Below, piece by piece: positions 30,391 to 38,636 of a DNA stretch of 48,988 nt. How positions within the stretch are numbered: position 1 is the first letter of the stretch; every line of letters starts with the position of its first letter. Under the pieces are notes generated by a model. That model did no database searches. It was not told the origin of the DNA and saw only the letters and a list, made by a program, of their open reading frames with translations. The position numbers were made by a program, and so were the translations under genes. Source of the stretch: Plantactinospora mayteni (GTDB taxonomy: Bacteria > Actinomycetota > Actinomycetes > Mycobacteriales > Micromonosporaceae); contig NZ_BONX01000073.1 in NCBI RefSeq assembly GCF_016862935.1, positions 1 through 48,988 of the forward strand. The letters run 5' to 3'.

Positions 30391-31263
30391 GTGGTTGTGA
30401 CGCAACATCGGCCCTTCATCCGTACGCTCCGGGCACAGTGGCTCGGCCAGCGGCTCCGGGACCTGCGCGAGCAGCGCGGGATGAGTCTGGAACTGGTCGC
30501 CGAACACCTGAACCGGGACCGGTCGGCGCTCGGCCGCTACGAGCGGGCCGAGTGGCCGATCCAGCGCCACGACGTGCTCGCCCTGCTCGACCTGTACGGC
30601 TTCCACCGCGCCACCGAACGCGCCCAACTACTCACCCTCGCCGAGGAGATCTGGCGGACTGATCGGTGGGACGAGGACAGCAGGGACCCATCGGACTCGT
30701 CCTTCATCACGATCCCCTGGCTGGAGTCCCGGGCCATGACCATCTGCTCCTATCACGCCTCGCTGATTCCCGGACTGTTTCAGTTGCCGGAGTACGCCGA
30801 GCTGGTCATCCGCTGCGTGGATGGCCCAGCGACAACCGAGATAGCGGTTCAGGGCAACATCGGCCGTCGGATGGAGCGGCAACGGGTGCTCGACGAACCT
30901 GGAGGACCCAGAATCGAAACGATCATTGACGAGGTGGCCCTACGCCGCGAGATCGGTGGTCCGGCTCTGCTGCGGGCTCAACTTCTCCACATCCAAGCCG
31001 TGACACGGCGGCCTCATGTCGAAGTGCGGGTGCTGCCCTGCCGGGTGTCGCTGCATCCCGGTATCGACGGCTCGTTCTGGCTGTTCCGGATGCCCAAGCC
31101 ATATCCGGCGGTGGCCTACCAGGAGAACCTGGCCGGTCACATGTACCTGGAATCTCCGAAGTCGGACCGGTTCAGCGACGCGTACGATCGGGTCCGGGAG
31201 GCCGCACTCGACCCGCGCGAGTCGGCGGAGATGATAACGACGATCGCGGAGGAACTGTCATGA
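30391..31263 (+). CDS. XRE-family regulator with DUF5753 domain
   Basis: 290 residues. An N-terminal helix-turn-helix (about 15-75, 'LGQRLRDLREQRGMSLELVA', 'SALGRYERAEWPI') is followed by DUF5753 (about 105-285, 'PGLFQLPEYAELVI', 'RPHVEVRVLPC', 'YLESPKSD'). This is the WhiJ-type architecture abundant in streptomycetes and relatives. Such regulators work with a small DUF397 partner encoded next door and affect development or antibiotic production. The DUF397 start overlaps its stop (ATGA). GAGGAGAAAG lies close upstream of the GTG at 30391, supporting the start. Confidence 0.93.
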   Translation: MVVTQHRPFIRTLRAQWLGQRLRDLREQRGMSLELVAEHLNRDRSALGRYERAEWPIQRHDVLALLDLYGFHRATERAQLLTLAEEIWRTDRWDEDSRDPSDSSFITIPWLESRAMTICSYHASLIPGLFQLPEYAELVIRCVDGPATTEIAVQGNIGRRMERQRVLDEPGGPRIETIIDEVALRREIGGPALLRAQLLHIQAVTRRPHVEVRVLPCRVSLHPGIDGSFWLFRMPKPYPAVAYQENLAGHMYLESPKSDRFSDAYDRVREAALDPRESAEMITTIAEELS

Positions 31264-31484
31264 GCGAGACCTTGCCGTCGGTGGGCTGGCACATCAGCAG
31301 CCGGAGCGCCGACAGCGGTGGTAACTGCGTGGAGGCGGGACCGATACTCGACGGATCGGGGCGGGTGGCGCTACGGCACAGCAAGGCACCAGACGCGGCG
31401 ACCATCGTCTACACCCGGGCCGAGTGGGATGCCTTCGTCGCCGGTGTCAAGGACGGCGAGTTCGACTTCGGCACCCCTGCTTGA
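31260..31484 (+). CDS. DUF397 protein (BldB/AbaA-like partner)
   Basis: 74 residues, the usual DUF397 size. Conserved features: 'WHISSRSADSGGNCVEAGP' (normally W.KSS.S...G.CVEVA), 'VALRHSKAPDAATIVYTRAEWDAFVAGVKDGEFD'. It is translationally coupled to the WhiJ-like regulator by a 4-bp overlap. Partner proteins of this class are thought to modulate the cognate XRE regulator, in some cases as a toxin-antitoxin-like pair. A 13-bp terminator hairpin follows. Confidence 0.93.
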   Translation: MSETLPSVGWHISSRSADSGGNCVEAGPILDGSGRVALRHSKAPDAATIVYTRAEWDAFVAGVKDGEFDFGTPA

Positions 31485-31500
31485 CCGGTTCGACGCGATG

Positions 31501-31531
31501 GAGCGCCCCGGCCCCACCGGCCGGGGCGCTC
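31501..31531. terminator. Bidirectional hairpin after DUF397 and G5 genes
   Basis: GAGCGCCCCGGCC (31501-31513), loop CCACC, GGCCGGGGCGCTC (31519-31531). Perfect 13-bp stem between convergent genes. Confidence 0.85.
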
Positions 31532-31566
31532 AGCGTTTCGCCGTCCACGCCGTCCAGCGTCAACCC

Positions 31567-32319
31567 TCAGTCGTCGCATCCGTAACCGTCACCATCACGA
31601 TCCAGGTCGTAGATGTCGTTGCCGATAACCCTGACCGGGCCGCTGACGTAGGCGGGACCGTTGCCGCTACCACCAGCGCAGTCGACATCACTGGCAATCG
31701 GCACGCAGCCGCTGTAGTTCGGGTCGCACCTCCGGGTCTCCTTGGTGCCGACCGCGACGACCTGGGTCACCGGTCTCCTGGTCACCACCTCGTCGACGAG
31801 TTTCTTGCCGGTCTGCTCGCCGTTGACGTACGTCACCTCGTAGGTAAGCGTCTTGGAGCCCTTGACTCCCGCAGTCCGAACCTTGCGCTTGCCCTTGGCC
31901 AGGGACGAATCCTGCACAGTCCGCTCGCCAAACGGAATGCTCCGAGTCTCGGTGACCCGCCGCTTCTCGACCGTCGGCGTGGGCGTGGGACTCGCGGGCT
32001 CCGAGGCGTCGCCGGCCGACACACTCGGAGACAAGGATGGCGTTGCAGGAGCAGGTGACTCCGCCGCCGAAGACGTGTTTGCCGATCCGCCTTCGGGGTC
32101 GGCGGTGCTCCCAATCGCCGCCAGCCCGCCACAGCAGAGCAGGAGCGAAAGCACCGGCCCACCAACAAACAGCGCGGCTCTCTGCCCCGGACCAAGTCCG
32201 CCGAGCAGTCCTGTTCGCGATCGGCCTGCACGGGCCTGGGGTGCCGCTCCGGTAGCCGAGTAAGACGTCGACTGCTTTCCCGACGGATATGCGGATGGCT
32301 CCTGCGCTCGATAGGTCAC
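31567..32319 (-). CDS. G5-domain and excalibur-domain surface protein
   Basis: 250 residues. A cytoplasmic N-tail (1-45) and TM helix (about 47-70, 'AALFVGGPVLSLLLCCGGLAAIG') are followed by a Ser/Pro/Ala-rich spacer. Then come a G5 domain (about 115-190, 'EKRRVTETRSIPF...SSLAKGKRKVRTAGVKGSKTLTYEVTY'), with 'TRRPVTQVVAVGTKE' as its classical end, and an excalibur Ca-binding domain (about 195-250) with the diagnostic 'DLDRDGDGYGCDD'. Excalibur and G5 modules occur on wall-associated resuscitation and nuclease proteins. No catalytic domain is present here, so an adhesive or structural role is more likely. Confidence 0.88.
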   Translation of the reverse strand: MTYRAQEPSAYPSGKQSTSYSATGAAPQARAGRSRTGLLGGLGPGQRAALFVGGPVLSLLLCCGGLAAIGSTADPEGGSANTSSAAESPAPATPSLSPSVSAGDASEPASPTPTPTVEKRRVTETRSIPFGERTVQDSSLAKGKRKVRTAGVKGSKTLTYEVTYVNGEQTGKKLVDEVVTRRPVTQVVAVGTKETRRCDPNYSGCVPIASDVDCAGGSGNGPAYVSGPVRVIGNDIYDLDRDGDGYGCDD

Positions 32320-32456
32320 CGCAGCAGTCTTGACCTACCGCTAGATCATCCACAGTGGTCGAGAGGCGACACTTCGTGACACCCATTGGCCGTGGGAGTC
32401 CCACCGATGGATCTCACAGACAGCCGGACGGCTGCGATGTCCGCCAGACGTACGAG

Positions 32457-32476
32457 CGCCAATCGCCAGGTTGGCG
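32457..32476. repeat. Short inverted repeat in a gene-free stretch
   Basis: CGCCAA (32457-32462) and TTGGCG (32471-32476). The surrounding 32320-32644 holds no supported gene. Confidence 0.3.
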
Positions 32477-32581
32477 ACCGTCACAGCACCCCTCAGGCCG
32501 GTTCAGGGACGCTCCGGGTCAAGAGCCAGCGCCGACCGGTCGACTCGATCCGGGGTAGCTTGCTCAATGTGGACGGCGTCG

Positions 32582-32612
32582 TTGATCTTCTGGTCGCCGG
32601 GAACTCTACAAT
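32582..32612 (+). promoter_or_regulatory. Probable housekeeping promoter for the gene at 32645
   Basis: TTGATC (32582-32587), 19 bases, TACAAT (32607-32612) approximate -35 and -10 boxes. GGGAG lies about 7 bases before the ATG at 32645. A 14-bp motif (32550-32563) repeated at 35236 sits just upstream. Confidence 0.45.
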
Positions 32613-32644
32613 CCCTTTGACTGCCGCTGTAACGGGAGACACGC

Positions 32645-33481
32645 ATGAGAGAAGTTGACCCAGACGATACGCCAGACGACGATCTCACGCCTGAGCTGGC
32701 AGATCTCGTACGGGAGATAAGGAATCTCGGGTCCAGCAATCTCCCATACGAGGCAACACTGATTACCTTGTTGACCTCCGACAGCACCAGTGCGCGATGG
32801 GAGGTGTTCGACCACTACTGCTCCGCTCATCGACACACCCGGTTCGGCGGCCCGCAGGAGCCGTTCTCTGAACGGGTCGAGCAGGCGGTACGTCGGTGCG
32901 CGCGGCAGGAGCTGGCCTCGGCCATCGGTGCACGACCGGACCCGACAGCCACCCGGAACAGCTCTCCCAACCGCGTCAGCGCCCTCTATGCCCTGTGGTT
33001 CTGCGCCCGGCCCGCCGACGGCCCGCTGGTCGCCCGGGTGCTCGACGCCGAGCTGGGCGGGGACCGAGACCCGGAGGTCTTCTCGTTCGGCGTCAACGTC
33101 GCCGGGGGCCTGCTGGGATCCGGTGCACGGCGGTCAATCATCGATCAGCTCGTCCACACACTGACGCGGGTCGCCGTCGACCCCAGGATCGACGTACGAC
33201 TGCGTGGACAGGCGCTCCGCGAACTGGGCAACGGTACGACGAGGCAAACGGTGACGTCTCTGCTCAGCTCCGCCCTCGCCAGTCCGGACCTCACCATCAG
33301 TTCGACCGCCGCGCTGGCGCTGCTGGGCCGCAAAGCCCGGTTCACCAACCAGATCCGAAGGCTCGCGGCCACCTGGCCAACCGGACCGACCGGACCGGGC
33401 GTGCCCTGGGAGGTCAGCGAGGTGCGATACGCGCTGGCCGAAGAGCATGACCGCAGATTGGCCGCGACGTCCAAGCCGTGA
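32645..33481 (+). CDS. Hypothetical HEAT-repeat-like protein
   Basis: 278 residues, soluble, family uncertain. Repeated helical pairs with small hydrophobics (e.g. 'VSALYALWFCARPADGPLVARVL', 'IDVRLRGQALRELGNGTTRQTVTSLLSSAL', 'LTISSTAALALLGRKA') suggest HEAT-like alpha-solenoid repeats used for protein-protein contacts. The acidic N-terminus (DPDDTPDDDL) is distinctive. Codon bias is weaker than in neighbours, which fits a recently acquired or poorly expressed gene. Confidence 0.65.
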   Translation: MREVDPDDTPDDDLTPELADLVREIRNLGSSNLPYEATLITLLTSDSTSARWEVFDHYCSAHRHTRFGGPQEPFSERVEQAVRRCARQELASAIGARPDPTATRNSSPNRVSALYALWFCARPADGPLVARVLDAELGGDRDPEVFSFGVNVAGGLLGSGARRSIIDQLVHTLTRVAVDPRIDVRLRGQALRELGNGTTRQTVTSLLSSALASPDLTISSTAALALLGRKARFTNQIRRLAATWPTGPTGPGVPWEVSEVRYALAEEHDRRLAATSKP

Positions 33482-33613
33482 TGGAAGGAACGCATGCGGA
33501 TGATGCGGGGGTCGCCATGTCGGCATCTCCCGTGACACCGTCTCAGCGGCAATTCCGAAGCGACTGAGAGAGCCCGGTTCGGAAGCAGCTTCTCGCCTTC
33601 GTCCGGGGCAACC

Positions 33614-34678
33614 TCAGTGGGGCTTGGGAAGGTCGAGCTTCTCCCGCAGCTCCGCCAACCCTCGCGTACGTCGCTCGTTGCGCCAGTCCTCGACGTGGGT
33701 GTGAAGCGCGAGTACCAGCCTGCGGCCGCGCTCGTATCGTTCGTCGCTCCAGGTCTTCAGGCGCTCCAGTCCGGCGTGCACCGGTCCGAATTCCGCGCTG
33801 TAGGGGAACAGGTGGAAGCCGATGTCGATGAGCGCGGGACGGCTGATCTCCTTGCGATGGAGGGCGGACTCGAAGGGCTCCCGCACTACCGTGCCCTCAC
33901 TGACACCGCTTTCTTCCATCTGGTCGTAGACGAGGTCCAGGCTGGTCATGTCGCCTGCCAGCAGCTCGCCGAATCGGACGGCAACCCAGGGGTGCAGCCC
34001 CTTACTCCCGGCAGTGGCCGGGTGGGACTCGCCGTGCGCGTAGTTGAGCACGTTTCCGGCTTGGTTCTTCTCGTCCTGACCGATCAGGATGTGCCCTTCG
34101 AGGTAACCCGCGTAGCCTGCGAACAGGCCGTCGTACATCTGTCGTGCGTAGCTCAGCGGCTCGAGGGCCGCAGCCTGGTCGCCGCTCTGGAGCAGAAGGT
34201 TGCCGAGCAGGAGCGTGGCGAGGTTCTCGGTCTCGGTGTCCTTGTGGACGTCGACGGCCTGCTCGAATCCGTTCCGGGCCGCATCCAGATCGCCGGTGAG
34301 CTGAGCCGCAAGGCTCCGGACAAGCACCGGGTGGGAGTCCAAGGACGTGTACGGCTGGAATTCCGGGGCGAGCATCACAGCGGCCAACGGGCCCAGCCAG
34401 GGATCCTCTCCTGCGGCCACCTGCTCCAGCCATTTCCGGCAGGAGTCGCCGAGCCCTTTCTCGCCGAGTTCGATGCCCGCCAGCGCCATCGCCGCATGCC
34501 CGGACACGGCGGTACGTCCCGTGCCGGCGATCGCGCTCAGCAGGGCCCGCGCTTGCGGGGCATCATCGGCCCGATACGCCGCCAGCCCATGTTCGAGCTC
34601 GTCGGGCACCGGGCTCAGAGGGTCGGGGGGAAGCGGAAGTGGCCATCGGTCGGAGTCCAGCAGGGATTGATCCGTCAC
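33614..34678 (-). CDS. TPR-like hypothetical protein
   Basis: 354 residues, soluble. Helical repeats at about 45-230 with TPR-type spacing ('YRADDAPQARALLSAIAGTG', 'AAQLTGDLDAARNGFEQAV', 'LLGNLLLQSGDQAAALEPLSYARQM'). The C-terminal third is a separate helical region ending 'ELREKLDLPKPH'. Sel1/TPR proteins of this kind scaffold complexes; the partner is unknown. GTG start at 34678 with GAGAAGG 7 bases upstream. The frame is open much further, but that part lacks coding bias. Confidence 0.68.
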   Translation of the reverse strand: MTDQSLLDSDRWPLPLPPDPLSPVPDELEHGLAAYRADDAPQARALLSAIAGTGRTAVSGHAAMALAGIELGEKGLGDSCRKWLEQVAAGEDPWLGPLAAVMLAPEFQPYTSLDSHPVLVRSLAAQLTGDLDAARNGFEQAVDVHKDTETENLATLLLGNLLLQSGDQAAALEPLSYARQMYDGLFAGYAGYLEGHILIGQDEKNQAGNVLNYAHGESHPATAGSKGLHPWVAVRFGELLAGDMTSLDLVYDQMEESGVSEGTVVREPFESALHRKEISRPALIDIGFHLFPYSAEFGPVHAGLERLKTWSDERYERGRRLVLALHTHVEDWRNERRTRGLAELREKLDLPKPH

Positions 34679-34755
34679 GTCGTCGCCTTCTCGTATGGAC
34701 GATTCCGCGAAGCATGCCACGAGGGGCCGACACGGCCCTTGATCTCTTCCATCGG

Positions 34756-34923
34756 TCAGACGGGGTCGATCTGCCCTGGCGGCATCCGACGCGGCCCGAG
34801 CGCCACGGTGCCAAACCAGAGGGCGTACGACCACAGCGTCTGCCGCTCGGCGAAGCCGACGACGCTCTCGTACCCGCCGAAGGTCAGCGACGGCACGACG
34901 GTCATCACGTCGGCCCCGATCAT
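34756..34923 (-). CDS. Short hypothetical ORF or gene remnant
   Basis: 55 codons with almost only G/C third positions: 'MIGADVMTVVPSLTFGGYES', a hydrophobic 'WSYALWFGTVALG', ending MPPGQIDPV. It may be the 3' end of a decayed gene or a small membrane peptide. There is no ribosome site before the ATG at 34923; the bias continues about 14 codons further upstream without a better start. It overlaps the 5' edge of the zinc-finger remnant on the other strand. Confidence 0.3.
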   Translation of the reverse strand: MIGADVMTVVPSLTFGGYESVVGFAERQTLWSYALWFGTVALGPRRMPPGQIDPV

Positions 34924-34927
34924 TGCT

Positions 34928-35137
34928 GAGCCAGATGCCGTGGCCGTGATGCTGGCCACAGACCTGAAGCCGCTCGCTCCCCACCCTGGTGGCGCCACCT
35001 GCTGGCAGTGCGAATGCCTGTGGTGTGGGCAGCAGGTCGCGCCGATGCTTTTCAATGTCCTCGCTGGCCACTCGTGCAAGTACTGCGAACAGGGTGCGCT
35101 GTCCACAGGCCCGGGAATGGCGTACAGAAGGTCCTGA
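34928..35137 (+). pseudogene. Remnant of a treble-clef zinc-finger repeat protein
   Basis: Frame reading 'AVAVMLATDLKPLAPHPGGA', then 'CWQCECLWCGQQVAPMLFNV' and 'LAGHSCKYCEQ'. The pattern (A.M..AGLEPL.P.PG....W.C.C..CG..V.P...NVR.G..C..C) is one repeat of the treble-clef zinc-finger proteins found in multiple copies in large actinobacterial proteins. Only one module is present, without a credible start or the usual flanking modules, and coding bias is mediocre. I regard it as a fragment left by a deletion. Confidence 0.5.
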
Positions 35138-35288
35138 TCGCTCGACGTCGCCTTTCTCGGCGACAGTCCGTCGGGTCTCACGACAACCGAAGAATCCGGG
35201 GAGGAATCTGATCCTCTCGTCCCGGCCGGCTCGGCCCGGGGTAGCTTGCCTAATAATCAGAACACGAGCAAGCATCAGGGGGACGCCA

Positions 35289-36035
35289 GTGCTCGTCATC
35301 GCCCACCTCAGCGACACGCATCTGGACAGCTCTCCCCGGTCGGCCGAGCGGACCGCCCGGGTGATGGACTACCTGCACGCCCTGCCGCGACCGGTCGACG
35401 CGATCCTGGTCACCGGGGACGTCGCCGACCATGGTGAGGTGGCCGAATACGAGACCGCCGCGAAGCTCTTCGCCTCGCCACTGCCGGTGCTGGTCTGCCC
35501 CGGCAACCACGACGTGCGGGACGCGTACCGGAAGGGGCTGCTCGGCGACGCGCGCGGCGGGACCGGCCCGATCAACAGCCGGCACGACGTGGCCGGCGCG
35601 GTCTTCCTGCTCGCCGACTCGTCGGTGCCGGGTCGGGACGACGGGCACCTCGACGCGGAGACGATGGGCTGGCTCGCCGACGAACTCGGCTCGACGCCGG
35701 CCGGGGCGCCGGTCTTCGTCGCCTTCCACCACCCGCCGGTCGCGCTGCACCACCCGGTCATCGACCCGATGCGGCTGCTGCCGGCCGAGCCGCTGGCCAC
35801 CCTCCTCGCCACCCATCCGCAGGTCGCCGCGGTGCTGACCGGGCACTTTCACACGTCCGCCGCGAGCACCTTCGCCGGGCGGCCACTCCGGATCGCCCCC
35901 GGGGTGGTCTCCACGCTGCGGCTGCCGTGGGAGGGCGACGGGCCGCTGGTCGATCTGGACCAGCCGCCCGGGGTGGCGTTCCACGTCTACGATGACGCGG
36001 GGCTGCTGACCACGCACTACCGGGTGGTGGTCTGA
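35289..36035 (+). CDS. Calcineurin-like metallophosphoesterase (3',5'-cNMP phosphodiesterase-like)
   Basis: 248 residues. The dinuclear metal motifs are in order: 'LSDTHLD' (D.H), 'VTGDVADHGE' (GD), 'CPGNHDVR' (GNHD), 'FHHPPVALHH' (H) and 'LTGHFHTS' (GH.H). This arrangement is that of the CpdA/GpdQ class III phosphodiesterases; the exact substrate (cyclic nucleotide or glycerophosphodiester) cannot be fixed. GTG start at 35289 with AGGGGGA at 6 bases. Two bases separate it from the LysE gene, so they form an operon. TAATAAT at 35251-35257 may be the -10 box. Confidence 0.92.
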   Translation: MLVIAHLSDTHLDSSPRSAERTARVMDYLHALPRPVDAILVTGDVADHGEVAEYETAAKLFASPLPVLVCPGNHDVRDAYRKGLLGDARGGTGPINSRHDVAGAVFLLADSSVPGRDDGHLDAETMGWLADELGSTPAGAPVFVAFHHPPVALHHPVIDPMRLLPAEPLATLLATHPQVAAVLTGHFHTSAASTFAGRPLRIAPGVVSTLRLPWEGDGPLVDLDQPPGVAFHVYDDAGLLTTHYRVVV

Positions 36036-36037
36036 GG

Positions 36038-36679
36038 GTGCAGGGCATCGCCGTACTCGGCTTCCTGGCGGCCGTCGCGCCGATCACCGCGACCCCGGGC
36101 ACCAGCCTGACCCTGGTCGTCTCGCGGGTCGCCGCCGGCGGGCGCCGGCAGGGCTGGTGGGTGATCCTGGGTACGCTCACCGGCCTCTACGTGCACGCCG
36201 TCCTCGCCGCCGTCGGGCTGGCCGCGCTGGTACTCCGCTCGTCGCAGGCATTTCTGCTCGTCAAGCTGCTCGGTGCCGGCTATCTGGTCGGCCTCGGACT
36301 GTGGCTGCTCTGGTCGGCGACCCGCCGCCGTCGACCGAGCACTGTGGACGCGCCGTCGGCGCCTCGGGCCCGGCGGCTGCCGTGGCGCGGGCACCACCCG
36401 TACCTTCAGGGGTTTCTCGGCAACGTGCTCAACCCGAAGGCGGCGGCGGTCTACCTGACCCTCGCCCCGCAGTTCCTCGACGTGGACGGTCCGGTGCTGG
36501 TCCCGATGCTGGTGCTCGGCACGGCGCACGCGGTGATGGCCGGCTGCTGGCTCGCCGGCTGGACCGCGATCTCGGGTGCGGCTGCCCGACTGCTGCGCAC
36601 CGTACGGGTCCGCCGGGCGCTGGACCGGGCGACCGGCGCGATCCTGGTCGGGCTCGGCGTCCGCACGGCGGTGACCTGA
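36038..36679 (+). CDS. LysE/RhtB-family exporter
   Basis: 213 residues with six TM helices typical of the LysE superfamily: 'FLAAVAPITATPGTSLTLVV' (helix 1 with the conserved Pro-Gly-Pro-type turn), 'LVKLLGAGYLVGLGLWLLW' (helix 3), and 'FLGNVLNPKAAAVYLTLAPQF' (the NPK loop diagnostic of the family). It exports amino acids or related metabolites. GTG start two bases after the phosphoesterase stop, so translation is coupled. Confidence 0.93.
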   Translation: MQGIAVLGFLAAVAPITATPGTSLTLVVSRVAAGGRRQGWWVILGTLTGLYVHAVLAAVGLAALVLRSSQAFLLVKLLGAGYLVGLGLWLLWSATRRRRPSTVDAPSAPRARRLPWRGHHPYLQGFLGNVLNPKAAAVYLTLAPQFLDVDGPVLVPMLVLGTAHAVMAGCWLAGWTAISGAAARLLRTVRVRRALDRATGAILVGLGVRTAVT

Positions 36680-36859
36680 GACCGCAGCCACGCTGCGGGC
36701 TACTCGGGCTACTCGGGCTGCCGTCGGCTGTGGCGCTCGCCACCCGGGTGACCCCGAACCCGCCGACCCGAACGATTCCTGAACCCGCCCCGAACCCGCC
36801 CGGCGACGATGAGCGGGTCTGCACGGACACGGACGCGGACACGGACCCTGGGAGGGTGG

Positions 36860-37387
36860 ATGCGCGGGTGGATTCCTGGCCGGCCGGTGCTGGTGGGCGC
36901 GGTGCTGGGCCTGGCCCTGCTGTCGGGGGTGACGGCCTGCGGTGACGACCCGGCCCCGACGGTCGGGTCCGGCGGTACCGAGGGCGGCGCCGCACCGACC
37001 GGTGGTGCCCCGGAGGGCGGTGCCCCGGCCGGTGGTACCGGCACGATCACGGTGACCGCCGACGGCAAGAAGTACGAGTTCGTCACCGACGACTGCTCCA
37101 CCGTCGAGGTACCGGCGAAGATCTTCTCGCTCAGCACCACGGACGCCACCATCGAACTCGCCCTGCCGCACGACCCCGGCCCGTTCGACCAGGACAGTGA
37201 CGGGGTGATCGTGCCGTTGACGCTCGGCGGCTCCGCCGAGACGTACCAGACGGTGGCGTTCACCGGGCAGCGCACCGAGGACGGCGACCGCACCTCGGGC
37301 ACGCTCAGCGGTACGGCGAAACGGGCCACCACCGGCGAGGAGGTCGAGTTCAGCGTCGACTTCAGCTGCCCCCTCGTACGCGGCTGA
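36860..37387 (+). CDS. Lipoprotein of unknown function
   Basis: 175 residues. Signal peptide with lipobox 'LLSGVTACGDD' (Cys about residue 27), a Gly/Ala-rich linker (about 35-62), then a beta-rich domain 'GTITVTADGKKYEFVTDDCSTVEVPAK...FSVDFSC' with two Cys that could pair. GGGAGGGTGG lies just before the ATG at 36860. A run of GGACAC-type hexamers (36828-36848) precedes it. Extracytoplasmic; partner unknown. Confidence 0.78.
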   Translation: MRGWIPGRPVLVGAVLGLALLSGVTACGDDPAPTVGSGGTEGGAAPTGGAPEGGAPAGGTGTITVTADGKKYEFVTDDCSTVEVPAKIFSLSTTDATIELALPHDPGPFDQDSDGVIVPLTLGGSAETYQTVAFTGQRTEDGDRTSGTLSGTAKRATTGEEVEFSVDFSCPLVRG

Positions 37388-37503
37388 CCGGCCCCTCGCC
37401 CCATCCGCAAGCTTCGGTCAAGAAACAGTGATCAACGGCACTACTCCGGCACCCCGGCCGCACAATCTAAGGATGTTCGGCCTAAGTGGACGGGGACGGG
37501 GCC

Positions 37504-38469
37504 ATGACTCTTGATCCGAGCAACGCGACCTGGGGAATCAGCGCGTCTACCTTCCTGTCGGGCTATCTCCTCCTGGCGGTGGTGGCCTTCGGCTACGCCG
37601 CTGTACGGCGCCGGCAGATCCTCGCCGGGCCGGAGAGCGTACGCACCTCGACGCTGACCGCCGGGCAGATCGCGTACCTGAACGGCGGCGAGCGGCTGGC
37701 GATCTACGCGGCCCTGGCCGGGCTGCGCAACGCCGGGGCGGTGGGCATCGGTCCCGCCCCGGACCGGTATCTGGTGGTCGCCGGAGACCGGCCGGTCGGG
37801 GCGAGTGGCCTGGAGGCGGCGGTCTACCGGTTCGCGGGACAGCGCCGGCGACCACAGGAGCTGCGGTTCGACTTTGGCGTCTCGACGGAGCTGTCCCGGC
37901 TGCGTGACGAGTTGGAGCGGGCCGGGCTGGTGCCGGGCGGTGAGACCCGGCGGGCCCTGCGCCGCTGGACCTGGCTGCTGGTCGCGGTGCTGCTGCTCGG
38001 CGTACCCCGGTTGCTCGCCGAGGTCTCGACCGGCCAGGTCTGGCTGCCACTGGTGCTCGTCCTGGCCGGGCTGGGTGTGGCCACCGTGCTGTTGGGGCGT
38101 CGGCCACCGGCGCGGACCCGGGCCGGCAGTTGGGCGCTGACCACCCTGCGCACCGAACACGCCCACCTCGCCCCGTCCCAGCAACCGGCCTGGAGCACCT
38201 ACGGCCCGGCCGGCGCGACGATGGCGGTCGCGCTCTTCGGCCCGGCGGCGCTCTGCGCGGCGGACCCGGAGTTCGCCGCCGAGGCCGGGATCCAGCAGCG
38301 GATCGGGGCCGCCTCCGGTGGCGGTTCAGGGGGCGGCAGCAGTCCCACGTGCAGCGGGAGCGGGGGCGGGTACGGCTCCGACAGCGGTGGCGGGCACAGT
38401 TGCGGAGGCGGCGGCGGTGGAAGTAGCTGCGGGGGCGGCGGCGGGTGTGGCGGAGGCGGAGGCGGCTGA
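37504..38469 (+). CDS. TIGR04222-domain membrane protein with Gly/Cys-rich tail
   Basis: 321 residues. N-terminal TM (about 10-35), a cytoplasmic TIGR04222 region (about 40-150, 'TAGQIAYLNGGERLAIYAALAGL', 'ELSRLRDELERAGLVPG'), two TM helices (about 155-195), then a cytoplasmic or extracytoplasmic segment and a tail of about 55 residues almost only Gly, Ser and Cys. The tail is diagnostic of the family, which is found in actinobacteria and cyanobacteria; the function is not known. ATG at 37504; a GTG 18 bases upstream is possible. The stop borders the 24-bp repeat array. Confidence 0.85.
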   Translation: MTLDPSNATWGISASTFLSGYLLLAVVAFGYAAVRRRQILAGPESVRTSTLTAGQIAYLNGGERLAIYAALAGLRNAGAVGIGPAPDRYLVVAGDRPVGASGLEAAVYRFAGQRRRPQELRFDFGVSTELSRLRDELERAGLVPGGETRRALRRWTWLLVAVLLLGVPRLLAEVSTGQVWLPLVLVLAGLGVATVLLGRRPPARTRAGSWALTTLRTEHAHLAPSQQPAWSTYGPAGATMAVALFGPAALCAADPEFAAEAGIQQRIGAASGGGSGGGSSPTCSGSGGGYGSDSGGGHSCGGGGGGSSCGGGGGCGGGGGG

Positions 38470-38636
38470 GTCGGCCGCGCCGCAGCACGGCAAGCCGGCA
38501 GCGCCTTAGCAAGCACCGCGAGTCGGCCGCGCCGCAGCACCGCGAGTCGGCCGCGCCGCAGCACGGCAAGCCGGCCGCGCCGCAGCACGGCAAGCCGGCC
38601 GCGCCTCAGTGCGGCAAGCCGGCCGCGCCTCAGTGC
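38468..38636. repeat. 24-bp tandem-repeat array (~7 units) between convergent genes
   Basis: Consensus GGCAAGCCGGCCGCGCCGCAGCAC (24 bp). Units: 38468-38488 (partial), 38489-38516 (diverged, +4), 38517-38540, 38541-38564, 38565-38588, 38589-38612, 38613-38636. Two variants alternate (CGCGAGTCGG... and GGCAAGCCGG...). The last unit provides the stop codon of the prolyl oligopeptidase gene. The frame is open on both strands, but there is no start signal. Confidence 0.9.

Noticed and set aside
38468-38636. CRISPR array
   Set aside because: Units are contiguous 24-bp tandem copies without unique spacers, and no cas gene is present.
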